Source of the DNA: Toxorhynchites rutilus septentrionalis
Lineage: Eukaryota; Arthropoda; Insecta; Diptera; Culicidae
DNA: 64,000 nucleotides
Direction: 5' to 3'
Assembly (NCBI RefSeq): GCF_029784135.1
Contig: NC_073746.1
Coordinates: 177,947,788 to 178,011,787 of the forward strand
The stretch's first letter is position 1; every line of letters begins with the position of its first letter. A program made the position numbers and the translations under genes. The notes below the pieces were generated by a model. It did not search any database and was not told the origin of the DNA. It saw nothing but the letters and a program-made list of their open reading frames with translations. Shown here piece after piece: positions 35,960 through 48,055 of this stretch.

Positions 35960-37570
35960 ACTGAACAGTGGTTTATTAGCCGGTGCCTGCTCGGAAATTA
36001 ATTTAGTTGCATTTGCAATGTGATAGGAAAATAGTTTCTCTCGCTCGCTCCCCTAAATACTATGTTCTTCTCTTTCAATCCCATTTCTTCTCTGCCACCG
36101 GACTGAACAGTGGCAATCCCATTTATTTTTTGCCACCGGACTGAACAGTGGAAATCCCAATTATTTTCTGCCGTCGGACTGAACAGAGGCAATCCCATTT
36201 ATTTTCTGCCACCGTACTGAACAGTGGCTATCTTATTTATTTTCTGCCACCGTACTGAACAGAGGCAATCCCATTTCTTTTCTGCCATCGGACTGAACAG
36301 TGGAAATCCCATTCCTTCTCTACCACTGGACTGAACCGTGGCAATCCCATTTATTTTCTGCCGTCGGACTGAACAGAGGCAATCCCATTTCTTTTCTGCC
36401 ATCGGACTGAACAGCCCATTTCTTCTCTGCCACGGGACTGAACAGTGGCAATCCCATTTATTTTCTGCCACCGGACTGAACAGAGCATCGCATCGCATCG
36501 CATCGCATCGCATCGCTTCGCATCGCATCGCATCGCATCGCATCGCATCGCGTCGCATCGCATTTCTTTTCTGCCATCGGACTGAACAGTGGTTTATTAG
36601 CTGGTGCCCGCTCGGAAATTAATTTAATAGCAATTGCAATGTGATAAGAAAACAGTATCTCTCACTCGCTCGCCTAATACTATGTTCTTCTTTTTCAATC
36701 CCATTTCTTCGCTGCCACCGGACTGAACAGTGGCAATCCCATTTATTTTCTGCCACCGGACTGAACAGCGCATCGCATCGCATCGCATCGCATCGCATCG
36801 CATCGCATCGCATCGCATCGCATCGCATCGCATCGCATCGCATCGCATCGCATCGCATTCCCCAGGCAGCCTGGTTTTGATGGCTATGTTGGGGAAACCG
36901 TGCCAATCAAAACGGGGTTGATAGGGCGTTTATATAACTATATTTTCTCTTTCAATCCCATTTCATCTCTGCCACCGGACTGAACAGTGGCAATCCCATT
37001 TATTTTCTGCCACCGGACTGAACAGAGGCAATCCCATTTCTTTTCTGCCATCGGACTAAACAGTGGTTTATTAGCCGGTGCCCGCTCGGAAATTAATTTA
37101 GTTGCATTTGCTATGTTATAGGAAAATAGTTTCTCTCGCTCGCTCGCTCGCCTAAATACTATGTTCTTCTCTCTCAATCCCATTTCTTCTCTGCCACCGG
37201 ACTGAACAGTGGCAATCCCATTTATTTTCTGCCGTCGGACTGAACAAAGGCAATCCCATTTCTTTTCTGCCATTGGACTGAACAGTGGTTTATTAGCCGG
37301 TGCCCGCTCGGAAATTAATTTAATAGCAATTGCAATGTGATAAGAAAACAGTTTCTCTCTCTCGCTCGCCTAAATACTATGTTCTTCTCTTTCAATCCCA
37401 TTTCTTCTCTGCCACCGTACTGAACAGAGGTTATCCCATTACTTTTCTGCCATCGGACTGAATAGTGGAAATCCCATTTCTTCTCTACCACCGGACTGAA
37501 CCGTGGCAGTCCCATTTATTTTCTGCCGTTGGACTGAACAGAGGCAATCCCATTACTTTTCTGCCATCGG
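35960..37570. repeat. Large duplicated satellite block, copy 2
   Basis: Counterpart of 25680-27310. The GGCTATCTTATTTATT marker also occurs near 41776, 43042 and 47110, so parts of the block exist in five copies. Confidence 0.87.
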
Positions 37571-39103
37571 ACTGAACAGTGGTTTATTAGCCGGTGCAGC
37601 CCATTTCTTCTCTGCCACCGGACTGAACAGTGGCAATCCCATTTATTTTCTGCCACCGGACTGAACAGAGCATCGCATCGCATCGCATCGCTTCGCATCG
37701 CATCGCATCGCATCGCGTCGCATCGCATTTCTTTTCTGCCATCGGACTGAACAGTGGTTTATTAGCTGGTGCCCGCTCGGAAATTAATTTAATAGCAATT
37801 GCAATGTGATGAGAAAACAGTATCTCTCACTCGCTCGCCTAATACTATGTTCTTCTTTTTCAATCCCATTTCTTCTCTGCCACCGGACTGAACAGTGGCA
37901 ATCCCATTTATTTTCTGCCACCGGACTGAACAGAGGCAATCCCATTTCTTTTCTGCCATCGGACTGAACAGTGGTTTATTAGCCGGTGCCCGCTCGGAAA
38001 TTAATTTAATAGCAATTGCAATGTGATAAGAAAACAGTTTCTCTCTCTCGCTCGCCTAAATACTATGTTCTTCTCTCTCAATCCCATTTCTTCTCTGCCA
38101 CCGGACTGAACAGTGGCAATCCCATTTATTTTCTGCAACCGGACTGAACAGAGGCAATCCCATTTTTTTCTGCCATCGGACTGAACAGTGGTTTATTAGC
38201 TGGTGCCCGCTCGGAAATTAATTTAATAGCAATTGCAATGTGATGAGAAAACAGTATCTCTCACTCGCTCGCCTAATACTATGTTCTTCTTTTTCAATCC
38301 CATTTCTTCTCTGCCACCGGACTGAACAGTGGCAATCCCATTTATTTTCTGCCACCGGACTGAACAGCGCATCGCATCGCATCGCATCGCATCGCATCGC
38401 ATCGCATCGCATCGCATCGCATCGCATCGCATCGCATCGCATTCCCCAGGCAGCCTGGTTTTGATGGCTATGTTGGGGAAACCGTGCCAATCAAAACGGG
38501 GTTGATAGAGCGTTTATATAACTATATTTTCTCTTTCAATCCCATTTCATCTCTGCCACCGGACTGAACAGTGGCAATCCCATTTATTTTCTGCCACCGG
38601 ACTGAACAGAGGCAATCCCATTTCTTTTCTGCCATCGGACTAAACAGTGGTTTATTAGCCGGTGCCCGCTCGGAAATTAATTTAGTTGCATTTGCTATGT
38701 TATAGGAAAATAGTTTCTCTCGCTCGCTCGCCTAAATACTATGTTCTTCTCTTTCAATCCCATTTCTTCTCTGCCACCGGACTGAACAGTGGCAATCCCA
38801 TTTATTTTCTGCAACCGGACTGAACAGAGGCAATCCCATTTTTTTCTGCCATCGGACTGAACAGTGGTTTATTAGCCGGTGCCCGCTCGGAAATTAATTT
38901 AATAGCAATTGCAATGTGATAGGAGCACAGTTTCTCTCACTCGCTCCCCTAAATACTATGTTCTTCTCTTTCAATCCCATTTCTTCTCTGCCAACGGACT
39001 GAACAGTGGCAATCCCATTTATTTTCTGCAACCGGACTGAACAGAGGCAATCCCATTTTTTTTCTGCCATCGGACTGAACAGTGGTTTATTAGCCGGTGC
39101 GCG

Positions 39104-39443
39104 AGTTAGCAACGATCCCGATCACCTACATTCTTACACCAGCGGCATGACGTACCACATGTTGAAAACATCAACAACCCGGACCACCAACATGCACCGA
39201 GTCACCAACCACCACCGAGCCAGCGACACGACGCACCACATGCTGATGTTAGCATTACTGATTTTGGGCAGCATGTGTTTACAAACATGTGTTGTTTTTC
39301 ATTCTCAGACCGATCCAGGACAATAGGCCACTTTGTTTAGCATAAATAATCTACATTTGAAAACGAACTGTACCTTTTTAAACTCAGACGAGAAATAAAG
39401 AATCAGAGTTGTTCTGTGACCCGAACTGCATAGATGTTTAACT
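39104..39443 (+). mobile_element. Solo LTR, copy 4
   Basis: 340 bp, with CGCG duplication. Flanking M2 and 38-mer variants match those of copies 2 and 3, as expected if the surrounding block was amplified together. Confidence 0.8.
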
Positions 39444-40075
39444 CGCGCTCGGAAATTAATTTAATAGCAATTGCAATGTGATAGGAGCACAGTTTCTCTC
39501 ACTCACTCCCCTAAATACTATGTTCTTATTTTCTGCCACCGTACTGAACAGTGGCAATCCCATTTATTTTCTGTAACCGGACTGAACAGAGGCAATCCCA
39601 TTTCTTTTCTGTCATCGAACTGAACAGTGGTTTATTACCCGGTGCCCGCTCGGAAATTAATTAAGTTGCATTTGCAATGTGATAGGAAAATAGTTTCTCT
39701 CGCTCGCTCGCCTAAATACTATATTCTTCTCTTTCAATCCCATTTCTTCTCTGCCACCGGACTGAACAGTGGCAATCCCATTAATTTTTGCAACCGGACT
39801 GAACAGAGGCAATCCCATTTTTTTTCTGCCATCGGACTGAACAGTGGTTTATTAGCCGGTGCCCGCTCGGAAATTAATTTAATAGCAATTGCAATGTGAT
39901 AAGAAAACAGTTTATCTCACTCGCTCGCCTAAATACTATGTTCTTCTCTTTCAATCCCATTTCTTCTCTGCCACCGGACTGAACAGTGGCAATCCCATTT
40001 ATTTTCTGCCACCGTACTGAACAGAGGCAATCCCATTTCTTTTCTGCCATCGGACTAAACAGTGGTTTATTAGCC

Positions 40076-40334
40076 GCATCGCATCGCATCGCATCGCATC
40101 GCATCGCATCGCATCGCATCGCATCGCATCGCATCGCATCGCATCGCATCGCATCGCATCGCATCGCATCGCATCGCATCGCATCGCATCGCATCGCATC
40201 GCATCGCATCGCATCGCATCGCATCGCCTCGCATCGCATCGCATCGCATCGCATCGCATCGCATCGCATCGCATCGCATCGCATCGCATCGTATCGCATC
40301 GCATCGCATCGCATCGCATCGCATCGCATCGCAT
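40076..40334. repeat. (GCATC)n array, 259 bp
   Basis: 51 pentamers plus GCAT, with one GCCTC near 40228 and one GTATC near 40292; standard junctions. Confidence 0.95.
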
Positions 40335-43300
40335 TCCCCAGGCAGCTTGGTTTTGATGGCTATGTTGGGGAAACCGTGCTAATCAAAACGGGGTTGATAG
40401 GGCGTTTATATAACTATATTTGCTCTTTCAATCCCATTTCATCTCTGCCACCGGACTGAACAGTGGCAATCCCATTTATTTTCTGCCACCGGACTGAACA
40501 GAGGCAATCCCATTTCTTTTCTGCCATCGGACTAAACAGTGGTTTATTAGCCGGTGCCCGCTCGGAAATTAATTTAGTTGCATTTGCTATGTTATAGGAA
40601 AATAGTTTCTCTCGCTCGCTCGCTCGCCTAAATACTATGTTCTTCTCTCTCAATCCCATTTCTTCTCTGCCACCGGACTGAACAGTGGCAATCCCATTTA
40701 TTTTCTGCCGTCGGACTGAACAGAGGCAATCCCATTTCTTTTCTGCCATCGGACTAAACAGTGGTTTATTAGCCGGTGCCCGCTCGGAAATTAATTTAGT
40801 TGCATTTGCAATGTGATAGGAAAATAGTTTCTCTCGCTCGCTCGCATAAATAATATATTCTTCTCTTTCAATCCCATTTCTTCTCTGCCACCGGACTGAA
40901 CAGAGGCAATCCCATTACTTTTCTGCCATCGGACTGAACAGTGGTTTATTAGCCGGTGCCTGCTCGGAAATTAATTTAGTTGCATTTGCAATGTGATAGG
41001 AAAATAGTTTCTCTCGCTCGCTCCCCTAAATACTATATTCTTCTCTTTCAATCCCATTTCTTCTCTGCCACCGGACTGAACAGAGGCAATCCCATTACTT
41101 TTCTGCCATCGGACTGAACAGTGGTTTATTAGCCGGTGCCTGCTCGGAAATTAATTTAGTTGCATTTGCAATGTGATAGGAAAATAGTTTCTCTCGCTCG
41201 CTCCCCTAAATACTATGTTCTTCTCTTTCAATCCCATTTCTTCTCTGCCACCGGACTGAACAGTGGCAATCCCATTTATTTTCTGCCGTCGGACTGAACA
41301 GAGGCAATCCCATTTCTTTTCTGCCATCGAACTGAACAGTGGTTTATTAGCCGGTGCCTGCTCGGAAATTAATTTAGTTGCATTTGCAATGTGATAGGAA
41401 AATAGTTTCTCTCGCTCGCTCCCCTAAATACTATATTCTTCTCTTTCAATCCCATTTCTTCTCTGCCACCGGACTGAACAGAGGCAATCCCATTACTTTT
41501 CTGCCATCGGACTGAACAGTGGTTTATTAGCCGGTGCCTGCTCGGAAATTAATTTAGTTGCATTTGCAATGTGATAGGAAAATAGTTTCTCCTGCTCGCT
41601 CCCCTAAATACTATGTTCTTCTCTTTCAATCCCATTTCTACTCTGCCACCGGACTGAACAGTGGCAATCCAATTTATTTTTTGCCACCGGACTGAACAGT
41701 GGAAATCCCAATTATTTTCTGCCGTCGGACTGAACAGAGGCATTCCCATTTATTTTCTGCCACCGTACTGAACAGTGGCTATCTTATTTATTTTCTGCCA
41801 CCGTACTGAACAGAGGCAATCCCATTTCTTTTCTGCCATCGGACTGAACAGTGGAAATCCCATTCCTTCTCTACCACTGGACTGAACCGTGGCAATCCCA
41901 TTTATTTTCTGCCGTCGGACTGAACAGAGGCAATCCCATTTCTTTTCTGCCATCGGACTGAACAGCCCATTTCTTCTCTGCCACCGGACTGAACAGTGGC
42001 AATCCCATTTATTTTCTGCCACCGGACTGAACAGAGGCAATCCCACTTCTTTTCTGCCATCGACTAAACAGTGGTTTATTAGCCGCATCGCATCGCTTCG
42101 CTCTTTCAATCCCATTTCATCTCTGCCACCGGACTGAACAGTGGCAATCCCATTTATTTTCTGCCACCGGACTGAACAGAGGCAATCCCACTTCTTTTCT
42201 GCCATCGGACTAAACAGTGGTTTATTAGCCGCATCGCATCGCATCGCATCGCTCTTTCAATCCCATTTCATCTCTGCCACCGGACTGAACAGTGGCAATC
42301 CCATTTATTTTCTGCCACCGGACTGAACAGAGGCAATCCCACTTCTTTTCTGCCATCGGACTAAACAGTGGTTTATTAGCCGCATCGCATCGCATCGCAT
42401 CGCATCGCATCGCATCGCATCGCATTCCCCAGGCAGCTTGGTTTTGATGGCTATGTTGGGGAAACCGTGCCAATCAAAACGGGGTTGATAGGGCGTTTAT
42501 ATAACTACATTTTCTCTTTCAATCCCATTTCATCTCTGCCACCGGACTGAACAGTGGCAATCCCATTTATTTTCTGCCACCGGACTGAACAGAGGCAATC
42601 CCACTTCTTTTCTGCCATCGGACTAAACAGAGGTTTATTAGCCGCATCGCATCGCATCGCATCGCTCCGCTCTTTCAATCCCATTTCATCTCTGCCACCG
42701 GACTGAACAGTGGCAATCCCATTTATTTTCTGCCACCGGACTGAACAGAGGCAATCATATTACTTTTCTGCCATCGGACTGAACAGTGGTTTATTAGCCG
42801 GTGCCTGCTCGGAAATTAATTTAGTTGCATTTGCAATGTGATAGGAAAATAGTTTCTCCTGCTCGCTCCCCTAAATACTATGTTCTTCTCTTTCAATCCC
42901 ATTTCTTCTCTGCCACCGGACTGAACAGTGGCAATCCCATTTATTTTTTGCCACCGGACTGAACAGTGGAAATCCCAATTATTTTCTGCCGTCGGACTGA
43001 ACAGAGGCAATCCCATTTATTTTCTGCCACCGTACTGAACAGTGGCTATCTTATTTATTTTCTGCCACCGTACTGAACAGAGGCAATCCCATTTCTTTTC
43101 TGCCATCGGACTGAACAGTGGAAATCCCATTCCTTCTCTACCACTGGACTGAACCGTGGCAATCCCATTTATTTTCTGCCGTCGGACTGAACAGAGGCAA
43201 TCCCATTTCTTTTCTGCCATCGGACTGAACAGCCCATTTCTTCTCTGCCACCGGACTGAACAGTGGCAATCCCATTTATTTTCTGCCACCGGACTGAACA

Positions 43301-44128
43301 GAGCATCGCATCGCATCGCATCGCATCGCATCGCTTCGCTCTTTCAATCCCATTTCATCTCTGCCACCGGACTGAACAGTGGCAATCCCATTTATTTTCT
43401 GCCACCGGACTGAACAGAGGCAATCCCACTTCTTTTCTGCCATCGGACTAAACAGTGGTTTATTAGCCGCATCGCATCGCATCGCATCGCATCGCTTCGC
43501 TCTTTCAATCCCATTTCATCTCTGCCACCGGACTGAACAGTGGCAATCCCATTTATTTTCTGCCACTGGACTGAACAGAGGCAATCCCACTTCTTTTCTG
43601 CCATCGGACTAAACAGTGGTTTATTAGCCGCATCGCATCGCATCGCATCGCATCGCATCGCATTCCCCAGGCAGCTTGGTTTTGATGGCTATGTTGGGGA
43701 AACCGTGCCAATCAAAACGGGGATGATAGGGCGTTTATATAACTACATTTTCTCTTTCAATCCCATTTCATCTCTGCCACCGGACTGAACAGTGGCAATC
43801 CCATTTATTTTCTGCCACCGGACTGAACAGAGGCAATCCCACTTCTTTTCTGCCATCGGACTAAACAGTGGTTTATTAGCCGCATCGCATCGCATCGCAT
43901 CGCATCGCATTCCCCAGGCAGCTTGGTTTTGATGGCTATGTTGGGGAAACCGTGCCAATCAAAACGGGGTTGATAGGGCGTTTATATAACTATATTTTCT
44001 CTTTCAATCCCATTTCATCTCTGCCACCGGACTGAACAGTGGCAATCCCATTTATTTTCTGCCACCGGACTGAACAGAGGCAATCCCATTTCTTTTCTGC
44101 CATCGGACTAAACAGTGGTTTATTAGCC
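40335..44128. repeat. M2/38-mer satellite ending in hybrid M1-array units
   Basis: M2 units to about 41990, then repeated short units in which a small array runs into GCT-CTTTCAATCCC (arrays near 42085-42099, 42231-42251, 42644-42667, 43303-43339 and 43469-43500). These skip nearly all of M1 and restart at the 38-mer. Standard arrays are at 42382-42425, 43630-43663 and 43882-43910. Two M1 copies (near 42500 and 43740) read ATAACTACATTTTC. Confidence 0.87.
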
Positions 44129-45047
44129 GCATCGCATCGCATCGCATCACATCGCATCGCATCGCATCGCATCGCATCGCACCGCATCGCATCGCATCGC
44201 ATCGCATCGCATCGCATCGCATCGCATCGCATCGCATCGCATCGCATCGCATCGCATCGCATCGCATCGCATCGCATCGCATCGCATCGCATCGCATCGC
44301 ATCGCATCGCATCGCATCGCATCGCATCGCATCGCATCGCATCGCATCGCATCGCATCGCATCGCATCGCATCGCATCGCATCGCATCGCATCGCATCGC
44401 ATCGCATCGCATCGCATCGCATCGCATCGCATCGCATCGCATCGCATCGCATCGCATCGCATCGCATCGCATCGCATCGCATCGCATCGCATCGCATCGC
44501 ATCGCATCGCATCGCATCGCATCGCATCGCATCGCATCGCATCGCATCGCATCGCATCGCATCGCATCGCATCGCATCGCATCGCATCGCATCGCATCGC
44601 ATCGCATCGCATCGCATCGCATCGCATCGCATCGCATCGCATCGCATCGCATCGCATCGCATCGCATCGCATCGCATCGCATCGCATCGCATCGCATCGC
44701 ATCGCATCGCATCGCATCGCATCGCATCGCATCGCATCGCATCGCATCGCATCGCATCGCATCGCATCGCATCGCATCGCATCGCATCGCATCGCATCGC
44801 ATCGCATCGCATCGCATCGCATCGCATCGCATCGCATCGCATCGCATCGCATCGCATCGCATCGCATCGCATCGCATCGCATCGCATCGCATCGCATCGC
44901 ATCGCATCGCATCGCATCGCATCGCATCGCATCGCATCGCATCGCATCGCATCGCATCGCATCGCATCGCATCGCATCGCATCGCATCGCATCGCATCGC
45001 ATCGCATCGCATCGCATCGCATCGCATCGCATCGCATCGCATCGCAT
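44129..45047. repeat. (GCATC)n array, 919 bp, the longest
   Basis: 183 pentamers plus GCAT with standard junctions. Two variants lie near the left edge (ACATC near 44149, ACCGC near 44182). The remaining 864 bp, about 172 pentamers, are perfect. Strongly polar variation of this kind suggests expansion mainly at one side. The exact length depends on the assembly. Confidence 0.93.
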
Positions 45048-45230
45048 TCCCCAGGCAGCTTGGTTTTGATGGCTATGTTGGGGAAACCGTGCCAATCAAA
45101 ACGGGGTTGATAGGGCGTTTATATAACTATATTTGCTCTTTCAATCTCATTTCATCTCTGCCACCGGACTGAACAGTGGCAATCCCATTTATTTTCTGCC
45201 ATCGGACTGAACAGTGGTTTATTAGCCGGT

Positions 45231-46320
45231 GCCCGCTCGGAAATTAATTTAATAGCAATTGCAATGTGATAAGAAAACAGTTTCTCTCTCTCGCTCGCCT
45301 AAATACTATGTTCTTCTCTTTCAATCCCATTTCTTCTCTGCCACCGTACTGAACAGAGGTTATCCCATTACTTTTCTGCCATCGGACTGAATAGTGGAAA
45401 TCCCATTTCTTCTCTACCACCGGACTGAACAGTGGTTTATTAGCCGGTGCCCGCTCGGAAATTAATTTAATAGCAATTGCAATGTGATAAGAAAACAGTT
45501 TCTCTCTCTCGCTCGCCTAAATACTATGTTCTTCTCTTTCAATCCCATTTCTTCTCTGCCACCGTACTGAACAGAGGTTATCCCATTACTTTTCTGCCAT
45601 CGGACTGAATAGTGGAAATCCCATTTCTTCTCTACCACCGGACTGAACAGTGGTTTATTAGCCGGTGCCCGCTCGGAAATTAATTAAATAGCAATTGCAA
45701 TGTGATAAGAAAACAGTTTCTCTCTCTCGCTCGCCTAAATACTATGTTCTTCTCTTTCAATCCCATTTCTTCTCTGCCACCGTACTGAACAGAGGTTATC
45801 CCATTACTTTTCTGCCATCGGACTGAATAGTGGAAATCCCATTTCTTCTCTACCACCGGCCTGAACAGTGGTTTATCAGCCGGTGCCCGCTCGGAAATTA
45901 ATTTAATAGCAATTGCAATGTGATAAGAAAACAGTTTCTCTCTCTCGCTCGCCTAAATACTATGTTCTTCTCTTTCAATCCCATTTCTTCGCTGCCACCG
46001 TACTGAACAGAGGTTATCCCATTACTTTTCTGCCATCGGACTGAATAGTGGAAATCCCATTTCTTCTCTACCACCGGACTGAACAGTGGTTTATTAGCCG
46101 GTGCCCGCTCGGAAATTAATTTAATAGCAATTGCAATGTGATAAGAAAACAGTTTCTCTCTCTCGCTCGCCTAAATACTATGTTCTTCTCTTTCAATCCC
46201 ATTTCTTCTCTGCCACCGTACTGAACAGAGGTTATCCCATTACTTTTCTGCCATCGGACTGAATAGTGGAAATCCCATTTCTTCTCTACCACCGGACTGA
46301 ACAGTGGTTTATTAGCCGGT
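45231..46320. repeat. Five tandem 218-bp M2 units
   Basis: The motif GCCCGCTCGG recurs at 45231, 45449, 45667, 45885, 46103 and 46321, an exact 218-bp period. Each unit is one 104-bp M2 plus three 38-mers of fixed type, including ACCGTACTGAACAGAGGTTA and GGACTGAATAGTGG. A sixth unit diverges after about 46518. Copies differ by only isolated bases (TTAATTAAAT at 45683, GGCCTG near 45860). Confidence 0.93.
45436..45539. repeat. Module M2 (representative copy)
   Basis: 104 bp from TTTATTAGCCGGTGCC to TTCTTCTCTTT. Parts in order: CG-rich start, AT-rich TTAATTTAATAGCAATTGC containing the palindrome GCAATTGC, then a CT-rich CTCTCTCTCGCTCGCC tract (GAGAG on the other strand), then TAAATACTATG and the pyrimidine lead into CAATCCC. 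The last 25 bp resemble the end of M1. Confidence 0.9.
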
Positions 46321-46518
46321 GCCCGCTCGGAAATTAATTTAATAGCAATTGCAATGTGATAAGAAAACAGTTTCTCTCTCTCGCTCGCCTAAATACTATG
46401 TTCTTCTCTTTCAATCCCATTTCTTCTCTGCCACCGTACTGAACAGAGGTTATCCCATTACTTTTCTGCCATCGGACTGAATAGTGGAAATCCCATTTCT
46501 TCTCTACCACCGGACTGA

Positions 46519-47876
46519 ACCGTGGCAGTCCCATTTATTTTCTGCCGTTGGACTGAACAGAGGCAATTCCATTTTTTTTCTGCCATCGGACTGAACAGTG
46601 GAAATCCCATTTCTTCTCTGCCGTCGGACTGAACAGAGGCAATCCCATTTCTTTTCTGCCATCGAACTGAACAGTGGTTTATTAGCCGGTGCCTGCTCGG
46701 AAATTAATTTAGTTGCATTTGCAATGTGATAGGAAAATAGTTTCTCTCGCTCGCTCCCCTAAATACTATATTCTTCTCTTTCAATCCCATTTCTTCTCTG
46801 CCACCGGACTGAACAGAGGCAATCCCATTACTTTTCTGCCATCGGACTGAACAGTGGTTTATTAGCCGGTGCCTGCTCGGAAATTAATTTAGTTGCATTT
46901 GCAATGTGATAGGAAAATAGTTTCTCCTGCTCGCTCCCCTAAATACTATGTTCTTCTCTTTCAATCCCATTTCTTCTCTGCCACCGGACTGAACAGTGGC
47001 AATCCCATTTATTTTTTGCCACCGGACTGAACAGTGGAAATCCCAATTATTTTCTGCCGTCGGACTGAACAGAGGCAATCCCATTTATTTTCTGCCACCG
47101 TACTGAACAGTGGCTATCTTATTTATTTTCTGCCACCGTACTGAACAGAGGCAATCCCATTTCTTTTCTGCCATCGGACTGAACAGTGGAAATCCCATTC
47201 CTTCTCTACCACTGGACTGAACCGTGGCAATCCCATTTATTTTCTGCCGTCGAACTGAACAGAGGCAATCCCATTTCTTCTCTGCCACCGGACTGAACAG
47301 TGGCAATCCCATTTATTTTCTGCCACCGGACTGAACAGAGCATCGCATCGCATCGCATCGCATCGCATCGCTTCGCATCGCATCGCATCGCATCGCATCG
47401 CATCGCGTCGCATCGCATTTCTTTTCTGCCATCGGACTGAACAGTGGTTTATTAGCTGGTGCCCGCTCGGAAATTAATTTAATAGCAATTGCAATGTGAT
47501 AAGAAAACAGTATCTCTCACTCGCTCGCCTAATACTATGTTCTTCTTTTTCAATCCCATTTCTTCTCTGCCACCGGACTGAACAGTGGCAATCCCATTTA
47601 TTTTCTGCCACCGGACTGAACAGCGCATCGCATCGCATCGCATCGCATCGCATCGCATTCCCCAGGCAGCTTGGTTTTGATGGCTATGTTGGGGAAACCG
47701 TGCCAATCAAAACGGGGTTGATAGGGCGTTTATATAACTATATTTTCTCTTTCAATCCCATTTCATCTCTGCCACCGGAATGAACAGTGGCAATCCCATT
47801 TATTTTCTGCCACCGGACTGAACAGAGGCAATCCCATTTCTTTTCTGCCATCGGACTAAACAGTGGTTTATTAGCC
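46519..47876. repeat. M2/38-mer satellite with two short arrays
   Basis: 38-mer-rich sequence with the GGCTATCTTATTTATT marker, a class B array at 47340-47418, a class C array at 47625-47658 and one M1 unit. No gene. Confidence 0.86.
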
Positions 47877-48055
47877 GCATCGCATCGCATCGCATCGCAT
47901 CGCATCGCATCGCATCGCATCGCATCGCATCGCATCGCATCGCATCGCATCGCTTCGCATCGCATCGCATCGCATCGCTTCGCATCGCATCGCATCGCAT
48001 CGCATCGCATCGCATCGCATCGCATCGCATCGCATCGCATCGCATCGCATCGCAT
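47877..48055. repeat. (GCATC)n array, 179 bp
   Basis: 35 pentamers plus GCAT, with two GCTTC variants near 47954 and 47979. Confidence 0.94.

Larger units (their letters stand above)
34274..40075. repeat. M2-dominated satellite
   Basis: After one M1 unit this stretch is M2 plus 38-mers, containing two tandem 218-bp units at about 34495-34930, the duplicated block 35960-37570 and LTR copy 4. M1 units occur only at about 36859 and 38443. No gene is present. Confidence 0.86.
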
